Shown here piece by piece: positions 9,098-17,678 of a DNA stretch of 36,312 nt; position 1 is the first letter of the stretch, and each line of letters starts with the position of its first letter. Where the stretch lies: assembly GCA_022712815.1 (NCBI GenBank), contig JAFLJW010000030.1, positions 1-36,312 on the forward strand, in the 5' to 3' direction. A program made the translations under genes and the position numbers. This DNA comes from Pseudodesulfovibrio sp. (GTDB taxonomy: Bacteria > Desulfobacterota > Desulfovibrionia > Desulfovibrionales > Desulfovibrionaceae). The notes below the pieces were generated by a model. The model made no database searches, had not been told where the DNA came from, and saw only the letters and a program-made list of their open reading frames with translations.

Positions 9098-9808
9098 CTA
9101 TATTTCCTTCTTTCTACTAGGTGTCATCTCCAGTCCGAGGCCTTCGCACATGAAGAAGATACCATACCCCCACCACATGGTGTAGACGACATAAAAGACC
9201 AAAGCAAAAAGAAGGATACCCCATCTTTCCGCAGCATTCTGTCCTTTTATACCATAGTAATTGTAGCCAACTTCAATAGCCCGCTTAACAATCCCCTTAT
9301 CTATGAATATCGCTGGGCGAAAAAGCTTCTGTTGATTCAAGGAACTTTTGATTTCCTTCATCATCGTCCACCATACGAACATGGCCAGCTTTTCATCCAT
9401 TGCATATTTCTGAGCCAAAACCTGACCGTTATTCTTGAACATGGCATCAGAATCCTCGACAGCTCGCACCATCAGCACACCAAGGTCGCCAGATACCGTT
9501 ATACCCGGATCGGTATTTAGGACAGTGAAGCCATTTTTCATCAGAATTTTTCTGGCATACGGTACAAGGGTTTGATCATCCGCAAAGATCGTTGCTTTAA
9601 AAGCTTTACCATCAAACTCTTTGGCTTCGGCCATGACCTGCGGGATATAATAAGTCGATCCCTTGGATATGGAATTGAACAGGTTATCTGATGCATGGAA
9701 AGCATTTGTCCCATTAAAATTGGGGGTGAACATGTAGTACAATACAGACAGGAATGTGACAGCAAGGGCCATCCCCTGAAAAAAAACCTTTTTATTATAA
9801 ATAATCAT
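9098..9808 (-). CDS. Two-TM membrane protein of unknown function
   Basis: I do not recognise this 236-residue protein. It has a hydrophobic segment near the N-terminus (about 8-28) and a second near the C-terminus (about 192-222, WGILLFALVFYVVYTMWWGYG). The central part of about 160 residues is probably periplasmic: it includes FKATIFADDQTLVPYARKIL and ISGDL-like strands with no cysteines. The C-terminal tail is short and basic (PSRKKEI). It starts 3 nt after the TSUP permease stop, behind a strong AGGGAGGG ribosome-binding site, so it is translationally coupled to the permease. It may be an accessory subunit or periplasmic sensor for it (inference). Confidence 0.78.
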   Translation of the reverse strand: MIIYNKKVFFQGMALAVTFLSVLYYMFTPNFNGTNAFHASDNLFNSISKGSTYYIPQVMAEAKEFDGKAFKATIFADDQTLVPYARKILMKNGFTVLNTDPGITVSGDLGVLMVRAVEDSDAMFKNNGQVLAQKYAMDEKLAMFVWWTMMKEIKSSLNQQKLFRPAIFIDKGIVKRAIEVGYNYYGIKGQNAAERWGILLFALVFYVVYTMWWGYGIFFMCEGLGLEMTPSRKKEI

Positions 9809-9811
9809 GAC

Positions 9812-11074
9812 CTATCCCTCCCTGAGCACATTGATTTTTGTCAGGAACGTAAATATTACCCAAACCGCAAATATTCCGATAACCAGGAAAAACAACCAAT
9901 TCCCGATGGTCGAAAAGATTTGAGCGGTTTGCGTACTGATCGTGATATATTTCATTTCAGCGAGCTTGCCGGGCATGGCAAAAAGCCTGTTCACGAAACC
10001 GGCCAGGATTGCCAAAGCGTAGAAGCCACGAATATAGATACCGGGTACGAGCTTGGTCACAAGTGCGCCAATCTGAATACCCAGCAATGAACCAAGCAGC
10101 ATGCCCATAGCCAGTGTATAAAAAATAAATCCATAAATGGCATATTGGCTGATTGCTGCAAAACCTGCGGTAAAGATGATCTGGAAAATATCCGTACCAA
10201 CTGTCGTAAAGGAACTGACTCCCAGCACATACACAAACATGGGAAAAGTCAGAAATCCACCGCCAACACCCATGATGGCGGCCATGAAACCAACAATCAG
10301 ACCACAAGCGGCAACAAACCAACCAGAGATTTTCTTACCACCAGGGATCAAATCTTCATCAAAGGAAATCATGGGTGGAATCTTGGCCCTTTGAAGCATG
10401 GCCGGCAATCCCCCGCCCCCACTCTCACCACCGCCATGAGCATCTGCTCCGCCTCCGACCTTTCTAAGGCGCAAGAAATCAACCATGGCGTATGTACCCA
10501 AAAAGCCTAACAGGACAACGTAAATAACAGAAATGAAGGCATCAGAAGCCACAGGGTTGGCCTCGTAGATAAGCCTGTTCAAAACACCGCCTCCCACAAC
10601 ACCGACTCCTGAACCAACAAGAAAAGCAACGGCAAGGGCTGCGGAAACATTACCGAGCTTCTTGTGAACGACCGTCCCCATAATTGCCTTGGCAAAAATA
10701 TGGAACAAATCTGTCCCAACAGCCAAAATGCCTTTTATGCCAGCAGACATAAGGGCCGGAGTGATAATAAAACCACCCCCCGCGCCAATACATCCGGTAA
10801 TAAGGCCGGCACACACTCCTATGGCAATGGAGGCCATAAAGATGCCTGTTGTATAGAATGCCGGAGTGTAGGCGCTTTTACCACCAAGCATGCTCGGCAA
10901 ATCAACATCACCAGCAAAAGCGATGGATACGAACAGGCCTATTGCGGTCATACCGGCAAGAAGCCATACTTTGCGTTTGTCTCTGATTATACTGGTCGAA
11001 ACTTCCAAATCCCACTGGGCATGAGCCCTGGCAGCCTCCTGCATCGATACATATAATTGTCGAACAAAATTCAT
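9812..11074 (-). CDS. TSUP (TauE/SafE-type) anion permease
   Basis: This integral membrane protein belongs to the TSUP family, whose members move sulfite, sulfoacetate, taurine-derived anions or other small organic acids. The two hallmark repeats are visible: ITGCIGAGGGFIITPALMSAG in the N-terminal half and FMAAIMGVGGGFLTFPMFVYV in the C-terminal half, each in a bundle of hydrophobic helices. A Gly/His-rich cytosolic loop (GGGADAHGGGESGGGG) sits between them. At 420 residues it is longer than the roughly 250-residue core family, owing to an N-terminal extension and the loop. The reading frame extends 38 codons upstream, but the ATG at 11074 is preceded by GAGGATGTAATT and starts a plausible amphipathic N-terminus. 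Substrate not determinable; sulfite or a sulfonate is a guess from the likely sulfate-reducing host. Confidence 0.88.
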   Translation of the reverse strand: MNFVRQLYVSMQEAARAHAQWDLEVSTSIIRDKRKVWLLAGMTAIGLFVSIAFAGDVDLPSMLGGKSAYTPAFYTTGIFMASIAIGVCAGLITGCIGAGGGFIITPALMSAGIKGILAVGTDLFHIFAKAIMGTVVHKKLGNVSAALAVAFLVGSGVGVVGGGVLNRLIYEANPVASDAFISVIYVVLLGFLGTYAMVDFLRLRKVGGGADAHGGGESGGGGLPAMLQRAKIPPMISFDEDLIPGGKKISGWFVAACGLIVGFMAAIMGVGGGFLTFPMFVYVLGVSSFTTVGTDIFQIIFTAGFAAISQYAIYGFIFYTLAMGMLLGSLLGIQIGALVTKLVPGIYIRGFYALAILAGFVNRLFAMPGKLAEMKYITISTQTAQIFSTIGNWLFFLVIGIFAVWVIFTFLTKINVLREG

Positions 11075-11096
11075 AATTACATCCTCATTTTTAATA

Positions 11097-11537
11097 TTAA
11101 TAAACAGTTGGCGACTGTTCAATTTTCTGTTTATTCCGTTTCCGAGCCAATATCTTTTCCTCCTGATACGCCTTGCGCATGGAGGCATCTTCCAGTTTGT
11201 AGAGAAGGTCCTTAAAATCTACAGGCTTCATCAAATAATCGAATGCTCCAAGCTCAAGGCCCCTGAGGGCCACTTCCACACGGGCATGACCTGTAAGCAT
11301 CATGACTTCCACGAGAGGCCATTTTTGCTTAATCAGATACAAAGCCGTCAGACCATCCATCCCACCCATTTTGACATCGAGAAGGACCACATCTGCAACA
11401 AATGACTCAAGCTTCTCAAGAGCCTCTTCGCCAGAACCTGCCACCTCCACAATCATACCGCGTTTACTAAGCCGCTTATTTAGAGTGCAGAGAAAGTTCT
11501 GTTCATCATCCACCAGAAGTACTTTTATGGAAATCAT
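11097..11537 (-). CDS. Receiver-only response regulator
   Basis: A single receiver domain (about 5-118) with the DDE acidic pocket, phospho-acceptor in VVLLDVKMGGMDG, MLTGHA and the KPVDF lysine. It is followed by a basic C-terminal tail of about 25 residues (EEKILARKRNKQKIEQ) and no DNA-binding domain. The frame is open 16 codons upstream, but the ATG at 11537 follows GAGGAGAACTTCC and begins the domain properly. It is the third of three tandem, clearly paralogous receivers (12366-11097) between a Cache kinase and a TSUP permease, and likely passes phosphate or acts through protein contacts. Confidence 0.92.
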   Translation of the reverse strand: MISIKVLLVDDEQNFLCTLNKRLSKRGMIVEVAGSGEEALEKLESFVADVVLLDVKMGGMDGLTALYLIKQKWPLVEVMMLTGHARVEVALRGLELGAFDYLMKPVDFKDLLYKLEDASMRKAYQEEKILARKRNKQKIEQSPTVY

Positions 11538-11553
11538 GGAAGTTCTCCTCGCC

Positions 11554-11934
11554 TCATCGGTTAATGGCCTGATGGACAGTATCAATCAGATCTTCCAGCT
11601 CGCAGGGCTTCAAAAGGTAATCAAAAGCTCCATATGCCAACCCTTCTCTGGCTGCTTTCTCCGAACCATGCCCAGTGAGCATGACCACAGACATATCCGG
11701 GACCATTTTCTTGAATATTTGCAGTATCTCAATGCCATCCATGTCCTCCATTTTGAGATCCAGAATAGCGACATCAAAATCGTATGCCCTGAGAGTCTGA
11801 ATAGCCTCGGTACCACTTGTTGCTATGGAGATTTCCATACCGCGCTTCCCAAGTCGTTTTTGCAACACCTCGGCGAAACCGGCCTCGTCGTCCACCAACA
11901 GAACTCGGATGGGGGCAGTATCCATAACAACCAT
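11554..11934 (-). CDS. Receiver-only response regulator
   Basis: A 126-residue stand-alone receiver: LLVDDEAGF, acceptor Asp in VAILDLKMEDMDG, VVMLTGHG and LLKPCEL. There is no output domain. Its ATG directly follows the TAG of the preceding receiver gene, and GGGGAG within that gene's end is the ribosome-binding site. A second ATG three codons in is an alternative start. It is close in sequence to its two neighbours, so tandem duplication is likely. Confidence 0.92.
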   Translation of the reverse strand: MVVMDTAPIRVLLVDDEAGFAEVLQKRLGKRGMEISIATSGTEAIQTLRAYDFDVAILDLKMEDMDGIEILQIFKKMVPDMSVVMLTGHGSEKAAREGLAYGAFDYLLKPCELEDLIDTVHQAINR

Positions 11935-12366
11935 CTAATCTCCCCGGCGCAACTCAATGTGCCGAGCCCGTGCTTCAATAATCTTGGTTTCATGGGTTTG
12001 TTTTTTGTCATATGCCTCGTCTATCTTTTCCAAAAGCTCTTCTATTACACATGGCTTCAGCATGTAGTCGAACGCCCCGAATTTCATGCCTTCAATGGCA
12101 CTTTCAACCGTGGCATGACCGGTCAGCATGATGACCTCAACCAAAGGATAGGTCGCCTTGATCGCCTTGAGGACATCAATGCCATTCAGGCCCGGCATCT
12201 TGACATCCAGAACAACCACATCAATGGTCTGAGAGCTCTCAAGGATGGCAATCCCTTCCTCGCCGCCGCAAGCAATGTTCACAGTGAGTCCACGCTTAAT
12301 CAAACGTTTGGACATCGTATCCACAAAGCCTTGTTCATCATCGATGAGCAGAATTGTCGCTGGCAT
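11935..12366 (-). CDS. Receiver-only response regulator
   Basis: A 143-residue protein: receiver (LLIDDEQGF, acceptor Asp in VVVLDVKMPGLNG, VIMLTGHATVESA, MLKPCVIEEL) plus a charged helical tail (KKQTHETKIIEARARHIELRRGD). AGGAG lies 7 nt before the ATG. It is the first of three tandem receivers and sits 23 nt after the Cache histidine kinase, making it the likeliest direct partner of that kinase (inference). Confidence 0.92.
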   Translation of the reverse strand: MPATILLIDDEQGFVDTMSKRLIKRGLTVNIACGGEEGIAILESSQTIDVVVLDVKMPGLNGIDVLKAIKATYPLVEVIMLTGHATVESAIEGMKFGAFDYMLKPCVIEELLEKIDEAYDKKQTHETKIIEARARHIELRRGD

Positions 12367-12389
12367 GGCAAACTCCTTTTGTTATTCGT

Positions 12390-14135
12390 TTAAATACGCA
12401 TATTAGTGGTCAACAACCTGGGTATTGAATCTTTGGATTGAACAACCTCCACTCCACCCGCAGAAGGTAGCTGAAGGATAAAATCCGTCCCTTCGTCCAG
12501 GACGGATTTCACGGTTATTCCTCCCCCCATTTTGTTGACGATTCCATAAATGATGGACAGCCCAAGTCCTGTTCCCTTGCCAACGGGCTTGGTTGTGAAA
12601 AATGGATCAAAAATACGTGACAAATTTGCCTTGGGAATACCGCAACCGGTATCGGCAATTGACACCAGCACAACGCCGTTATCCATCCGGGTAGTGATGT
12701 TCAGTTCCCCACCACCCGGGTCCATGGCGTCAATGGCGTTGTTGATTAAATTGAGAAAGACTTGCTGCAATTCTGAAGGACTGGCGGCCACATCCTGAAT
12801 GCTGTCAGACAGATTTGTCTTGATATGTACATTGGCAAATTTGGCCCGCTGTTCACACAAAAGGACCATCTCCTGAACCAAACCATTCAGAGCAACACGC
12901 TTGATAGTGGGGTCAATCTTGCGTGCAAAACTCAACAGCTTATGGGTAATATCCTTGCAACGCGTTCCCTGGCTTCGTATTTGCGTCAATGCACGTTGAA
13001 TCTCATGTTTGTTGTCAAATTTATCCAATCCCTCGTCGAGCAGATCCTGAATCCACCCGGCCTCTTCCACCATGATGGCCACCGGGTTGTTGATTTCGTG
13101 CGCAATACCTGCGGCCAGTTCGCCAACAGAAGCAAGTTTACCCGCCTCAATGACTTGTTCATTCATCATGTCCTTTTCCAGGTCAGACACTTCAACCTTG
13201 CGAGCCATTCGTCTGGACATGAAAAAGGCCATGAGCGTAATACCAATACCGCCCAAGAGCAGGATTACTGCTGCGAGATTTCTGGCCTGATTAAGATCGG
13301 AAAAAGCATCACTGGTTTCCTGCTGATACACCATGATCCAGTTGCCATTCTTGATAGGACTGGTCATGAAAATCGTCTCTTGCCCAGTAGATGGATTAAT
13401 TTCAGTGACCATGGTGGTCCGTCCCCGCACCAAATCCAAGTGACCATTCTGTCCCTTTATCAAACACTTCAAAAACGGGACTTCGGCTGTCATATCCCTG
13501 CGTGGCGTTGTCTGAAAATCACCCTTTCGATTGATAATGAACGCCATTCCCGTTTCACCGACATGAATATTTTCAACCAACTTGTTAAAAGCGATAAAAT
13601 CCAGTGTGGTTCGCAACACCCACTCCTGCCCGCCAGCTTCAAGCAATACCGCGATGATAAAATGTGGAAATCCACGTAATCCGAGGAAGACATCGCTCAC
13701 ATAAACTTGATGCTTCTTGACCGCCTTGAACCAGTCAGCATCGGCATAATTGGCATCCCGCAGCTTGAAAGGGCCGGAATAGGCAACCTGGACACCCTGA
13801 CTATTCACCAAACCAAGATCTACGAAGTCACTTCCATGGCGACGAACAAGCGAATTGTGCAAAACCTCAAGGTTGGCTTCATCATGAAAACTGGCGACCC
13901 CTCCCATATCTGCAAGCACCAGGATTTCAGCGACTTTTTCATCAAGATAAGAGTCAACATTCTGATCGTGTTTAAGCACCAGTTCGCGCATATGGGCCAC
14001 GACCTTTTCCTTGTATGCGACGCTATACTGATACCCAACGATCAATGTGATCAGGAAAAGCGGAGCAAATGAAACCAGAATGATCGTGAACATCATGGTC
14101 TTGGCCAGCCCTTGATAGTATGAAGGACTAGACAT
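12390..14135 (-). CDS. Membrane histidine kinase with dCache-like sensor
   Basis: This is a 581-residue kinase. TM1 spans about 13-37 (MMFTIILVSFAPLFLITLIVG). A periplasmic region (about 38-285) looks like a double-Cache sensor, with DLGLVNSQGVQVAYSGPF, DWFKAVKKHQVYVSDVFLG and GETGMAFIINRKGDF. TM2 spans about 288-310. HisKA follows (GELAAGIAHEINNPVAIMVEE), then HATPase (LQQVFLNLINNAIDAM, DTGCGIP, FFTTKPVGKGTGLGLSI). Cache domains bind small periplasmic ligands such as carboxylates or amines; the ligand is unknown here. It overlaps the upstream degenerate receiver gene by 8 nt and is followed by three receivers, so a phosphorelay is likely. Confidence 0.92.
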   Translation of the reverse strand: MSSPSYYQGLAKTMMFTIILVSFAPLFLITLIVGYQYSVAYKEKVVAHMRELVLKHDQNVDSYLDEKVAEILVLADMGGVASFHDEANLEVLHNSLVRRHGSDFVDLGLVNSQGVQVAYSGPFKLRDANYADADWFKAVKKHQVYVSDVFLGLRGFPHFIIAVLLEAGGQEWVLRTTLDFIAFNKLVENIHVGETGMAFIINRKGDFQTTPRRDMTAEVPFLKCLIKGQNGHLDLVRGRTTMVTEINPSTGQETIFMTSPIKNGNWIMVYQQETSDAFSDLNQARNLAAVILLLGGIGITLMAFFMSRRMARKVEVSDLEKDMMNEQVIEAGKLASVGELAAGIAHEINNPVAIMVEEAGWIQDLLDEGLDKFDNKHEIQRALTQIRSQGTRCKDITHKLLSFARKIDPTIKRVALNGLVQEMVLLCEQRAKFANVHIKTNLSDSIQDVAASPSELQQVFLNLINNAIDAMDPGGGELNITTRMDNGVVLVSIADTGCGIPKANLSRIFDPFFTTKPVGKGTGLGLSIIYGIVNKMGGGITVKSVLDEGTDFILQLPSAGGVEVVQSKDSIPRLLTTNMRI

Positions 14136-14544
14136 GACTGCCCTCCAAGCCGGTACTTTCCATCAAGTCAGGATAGAGACTTTCAAGCACAAGCGTGACC
14201 ACGCGAGTCAAATCTTCAGGATTGCCACTTTTTTCTACCATGGCCGTAACCTGTTGCAGGGAAGGATCTTCGGACAAATCTTCAAGATAGGTGTGAAGGA
14301 TGATCGGAATATCAGAAAAGCTGGTCACTATTAGTTGCAACAAATCTCTGCCATGACCGTCAGAGGTGTTCACATCAAGGATCACCAGATGGACCTGCTC
14401 CCTGGAATTGAGCTTTGTGACCAACTCGCCTCCAGAAGCCGCACCTTCGACCAGAAAGCTTCGTTTGGAAAATTCCCGGCGCAGAAAATCCCGTATTCTG
14501 GGATTACGTTCTACAATAAGAATTCTGATTTCCGAACTATGCAT
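14128..14544 (-). CDS. Receiver-like protein with altered acidic pocket
   Basis: A 138-residue receiver-like protein. The acceptor region VILDVNTSDGHGRDLL, a Thr in IILHTYLED and a Lys in VEKSGNPEDL are kept. However, the Mg-binding acid pair of ordinary receivers (usually DD) reads ER in ILIVERNPRIRDFL. Phosphorylation may therefore be weak, altered or lost. The frame is open upstream, but the ATG at 14544 sits behind a strong GGAGGAGAG site. It is the first gene behind the -24/-12 promoter at 14580-14595 and overlaps the Cache kinase gene by 8 nt. Confidence 0.87.
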   Translation of the reverse strand: MHSSEIRILIVERNPRIRDFLRREFSKRSFLVEGAASGGELVTKLNSREQVHLVILDVNTSDGHGRDLLQLIVTSFSDIPIILHTYLEDLSEDPSLQQVTAMVEKSGNPEDLTRVVTLVLESLYPDLMESTGLEGSHV

Positions 14545-14579
14545 TCTCTCCTCCAATTGATTGTATTCGCACCACATAA

Positions 14580-14595
14580 GGCAAGAGCCATGCCA
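14580..14595 (-). promoter_or_regulatory. Sigma-54 (-24/-12) promoter of the receiver/TSUP operon
   Basis: The minus strand reads TGGCATGGCTCTTGCC. The GG and GC are separated by exactly 10 nt, close to the consensus TGGCACG-N4-TTGCW. A start about 12 nt downstream would leave a leader of about 25 nt before the ATG at 14544. An NtrC-type activator gene ends just upstream (14776), which fits this reading. Confidence 0.8.
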
Positions 14596-14683
14596 GGGAG
14601 AATCACACACACTAGAAGATACAACATATTAATTTTATTAGATTATTTAGAGGACAATAAAATGCATAATGTTTTTTGAAATC

Positions 14684-14693
14684 ACAGTACTGT
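14684..14693. promoter_or_regulatory. Palindrome upstream of the -24/-12 promoter, possible activator site
   Basis: ACAGTACTGT is a perfect 10-bp palindrome roughly 120 bp upstream of the predicted transcription start, the usual distance for enhancer-binding-protein sites. Only one clear copy is seen, so this is a tentative call. Confidence 0.3.
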
Positions 14694-14713
14694 CCATTTT
14701 TTTTACGCATCAT

Positions 14714-14752
14714 AAAAAAAACCGTCGCCCCAAATAAGGGCAACGGCTTTTA
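14714..14752 (-). terminator. Intrinsic terminator after the NtrC-type activator gene
   Basis: On the minus strand an A-rich lead precedes a stem of CCGTTGCCC paired with GGGCGACGG (one G-T wobble, 7-nt loop), followed by a long T run. It starts about 24 nt after the stop codon at 14776 and separates the kinase/activator pair from the sigma-54 promoter behind it. Confidence 0.88.
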
Positions 14753-14775
14753 AGCAATATGAATTTAAAATCTTT

Positions 14776-16194
14776 CTATGTAATGACCGTATGGGTCTTC
14801 AAACCATATTTTTCAATACGCGCAATAAGGGTTGGTCGTGACATGCCAAGCAACCTGGCTGCACGGGTACGATTGCCATCAGTAATTTCCAGAGCCTCGC
14901 CCACCACCAGGCGGCCAGAGTAATCCATAAGCATTTCAAAACAGTTCTCGCCTGCATACTGCGTAAGCACTCGCCGAACCTCTCCTTTATAGGATTGATC
15001 CGTTTTTTCGACAGAAGCCCCCCTGTTAGCAGTGAATCCGACAACCTGTGTCAACTCTTCCCTGGCAATGGGCGCACCTCGGTTGAATATCAAAGCCTTC
15101 TGAAGCGTGTTCATCAGTTCTCGAACATTACCGGGCCAATCGTGAACGGACAAAAAATCTTTGGCATCATCGGCAAGTCCGGGATTTGGCATCTCCATTT
15201 CAGCACTCAAATTAGCCAGAAAATGGTGGGCAAGTTCAAACACGTCATCTTCACGCTCACGCAACAGGGGAAGGCCGATGGTGACAACATTCAATCGATA
15301 ATATAAATCTTCACGAAACAGTCCATCCGCCACGTCCTTTTCAAGATTCCGATTGGTGGCCGCCAAAATACGCACATCCACCCGGATTGCATTGCCGCCA
15401 CCCAGCCGTACAAACTGCTTCTCCTGCAAAAGACGAAGTATCTTTGCTTGAATATTGAGTGGCATATCACCGATTTCATCTAGAAATATAGTCCCCCCAG
15501 CCGCTTGCTCAATACGTCCTGCCCGACTGCGATTGGCCCCAGTGAAAGCCCCCCTTTCATAGCCAAACAATTCCGACTCAAGCAAAGTATCAGGAATTGC
15601 GACACAGTTAATCGGAAGAAAAGGCTTGCCCTGACGTTGACTGTATTTATGAATAGCCTGAGCCACCAACTCTTTGCCAGTCCCGGATTCACCCCTGATA
15701 AGTACTAACGCATCAGTAGCGGCAACACGTCCTATCGATTTGTAAATGTCCTGCATGACCCGACTGCTACCCAAAAGCTGATCTGCTGTAGAGGTAATTA
15801 CTGTCCGGGTTTCACTGTTTTCCTTACTGCATCTGGCTGTTTCGAGTGCCTGCTTAATCAGGACGAGCATTTCTGGAATATCGAAAGGTTTGAGTATGTA
15901 ATCATACGCCCCCATCTTGGTGGCCTCAATAGCAATTTCAGTCGTACCATATGCCGTCATGATGATAACGACCAATCGCTGATCAATACTGCGCATCTGC
16001 TGATACGCTTCAAGGCCTGTCATGCCGGGCATGCGCATATCCATAATGACCAAATCAGGAATGGATTGTTTTACAGCAGCAACACCGGCCTCACCTGAAG
16101 CAACAATGCGCACCTGATGCCCCTCCTGCTTCAGGAGTTTTTCAAAGCTCTGTCGCAATTGAGAATCGTCATCAACAATCAGGATCTCAGCCAT
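14776..16194 (-). CDS. NtrC-family sigma-54-dependent response regulator
   Basis: A 472-residue activator. The receiver (1-120) has DDDSQ, acceptor Asp in LVIMDMRMPGMTG, MTAYGTTE and LKPFDIPE. The AAA+ domain (about 143-375) has Walker A GESGTGKE, the sigma-54 contact loop GAFTGA intact in YERGAFTGANRSRAG, Walker B GGTIFLDEIGDMP and the arginine-finger region REDLYYRLNVV. The C-terminal Fis-type helix-turn-helix is GNRTRAARLLGMSRPTLIARIEKYGL. GGAGGAAA precedes the ATG, which overlaps the upstream histidine kinase gene by 16 nt. It probably activates the -24/-12 promoter at 14580-14595. Confidence 0.95.
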   Translation of the reverse strand: MAEILIVDDDSQLRQSFEKLLKQEGHQVRIVASGEAGVAAVKQSIPDLVIMDMRMPGMTGLEAYQQMRSIDQRLVVIIMTAYGTTEIAIEATKMGAYDYILKPFDIPEMLVLIKQALETARCSKENSETRTVITSTADQLLGSSRVMQDIYKSIGRVAATDALVLIRGESGTGKELVAQAIHKYSQRQGKPFLPINCVAIPDTLLESELFGYERGAFTGANRSRAGRIEQAAGGTIFLDEIGDMPLNIQAKILRLLQEKQFVRLGGGNAIRVDVRILAATNRNLEKDVADGLFREDLYYRLNVVTIGLPLLREREDDVFELAHHFLANLSAEMEMPNPGLADDAKDFLSVHDWPGNVRELMNTLQKALIFNRGAPIAREELTQVVGFTANRGASVEKTDQSYKGEVRRVLTQYAGENCFEMLMDYSGRLVVGEALEITDGNRTRAARLLGMSRPTLIARIEKYGLKTHTVIT

Positions 16195-17678
16195 GTACCA
16201 GTTTCCTCCAATGGCAAAGCGAGAACAAAAGCAGCTCCCTCCGGCCCTGATGATTTAAGGTGCAACCAACCACCGTGCTCCGTCATGATCCGATTGGCAA
16301 TAGACAGGCCAAGGCCTGTTCCTTCCTCTTTTGTAGAATGAAATGGCTTGAATATTTCATCCTTGAAGGCTGATGGAATTCCAGGACCGTTATCTGCCAC
16401 AGTGATGATTGCCATTTTCCCATGAGGAATAATAGTCACAACATCTTCGGTTATAGAGATCTTGCCTCCGTTGATCATGGACTCACAGGCATTAAGTATG
16501 AGATTCATAAGTGCTTCTTTGAATTGTTCAGGGTCTGCGTTTACAATGGGTAATTTTTTCTTTCGACAGATAGTGACCATTACACAGGACGCTTCCAATC
16601 GGTGTACAAGCAAGGTCAAAGTGCTATCGACCAAATCAGAAGGAGAGACCTGTTGGGGCCTCAATTTGGGAGGACGTGAAAATTCAATGAAATTACGTAT
16701 TATAGTATCCAGATGACGGATTTCTTCAGAGATAACATCAAAATCCTCTTTCTGGATGGCATCGAGGTTAAGACTCCGCTCAAGTGAAAAAAGCCGCATC
16801 TTTACTGATGTTAACGGATTTCTAATGGAGTGAGCGACCCCGGCCGCCAACTTGCCGACTGTTGCCATTTTTTCAGACTGCACGACCTGATCACGACTGT
16901 GCTGAAGCATCTCGTAGGCATGCTCAACTTCGTCCACCAGGATTTGCATACGGTTCGATAAAGCCCCCATCTCCCCTGACAGGTGACTAGGAAGAGCTTC
17001 TTCCTTTTTGGCTAAATGCCGAATGGGATCAAGAATACGCTTTACAAGAATAAGACCTAACCAGATGGCAAACAGAGCTGACACGGGTATTGCTGAAAAT
17101 GAAAGGATTGTCAGCAGTTGAGCCTTTTCCTTATAGGAAACCGCGGTCATGATGATGCGTTGCTGGTACAATGTTTTGTATTGTTCACACAGGTCGTAAA
17201 TGGATTGATACCTCTCACGAATATCCTTGTGGAGCAGGACAGCTTGTTGATTCTGGCCTTTCATATACAAGGCAATGACACCGTTTCGAGAATAAATGTA
17301 CCGCAAATAGCCTGACTCTATGCTATTTAAAATTTCTCGCCCTTCCTCCAGATAATTTGACTGCCTGGCCTGACTGAGCAGAACCTCAAATTGCTTGTGG
17401 TGACTGTTGAGCCGGACCAGCCATGCATCATTATGATCTTGAGAATAGTAGGTTGTCAGACCCTGCTGAGCCATCAGCTCTCTTTCAAGTCCTTGAGCAG
17501 AGAACAAAGCCTGAATATCATGCTCTGCCAAACTCTGAAACATGTCTTGCGTTGTACGCACATACCACAACGTCATCCCCGCTCCTGCCAAGGTGGCCGC
17601 GACAAGCCCTGTCAATAACAACAACAGCTTGGTTCGCAGAGAGGAAAAGGGCGAAATGAAAAGTGTTTTGTCAGACAT
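16179..17678 (-). CDS. Membrane histidine kinase paired with the NtrC-type regulator
   Basis: A 499-residue kinase: TM1 about 16-38 (LLLLLTGLVAATLAGAGMTLW), a mainly helical periplasmic region (39-190) of four-helix-bundle type, TM2 about 192-213, a HAMP-like linker, HisKA with GVAHSIRNPLTSVKMRLF, and HATPase with LMNLILNACESM, DNGPGIP and FHSTKEEGTGLGLSI. The gene overlaps its response regulator by 16 nt, so the pair is translationally coupled. It is transcribed divergently from the PAS protein at 18117. Signal unknown. Confidence 0.93.
   Translation of the reverse strand: MSDKTLFISPFSSLRTKLLLLLTGLVAATLAGAGMTLWYVRTTQDMFQSLAEHDIQALFSAQGLERELMAQQGLTTYYSQDHNDAWLVRLNSHHKQFEVLLSQARQSNYLEEGREILNSIESGYLRYIYSRNGVIALYMKGQNQQAVLLHKDIRERYQSIYDLCEQYKTLYQQRIIMTAVSYKEKAQLLTILSFSAIPVSALFAIWLGLILVKRILDPIRHLAKKEEALPSHLSGEMGALSNRMQILVDEVEHAYEMLQHSRDQVVQSEKMATVGKLAAGVAHSIRNPLTSVKMRLFSLERSLNLDAIQKEDFDVISEEIRHLDTIIRNFIEFSRPPKLRPQQVSPSDLVDSTLTLLVHRLEASCVMVTICRKKKLPIVNADPEQFKEALMNLILNACESMINGGKISITEDVVTIIPHGKMAIITVADNGPGIPSAFKDEIFKPFHSTKEEGTGLGLSIANRIMTEHGGWLHLKSSGPEGAAFVLALPLEETGTWLRS

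Noticed and set aside
11302..12393. 363-residue open frame on the plus strand
   Set aside because: Antisense to three well-supported receiver genes; no domain or ribosome-binding site.
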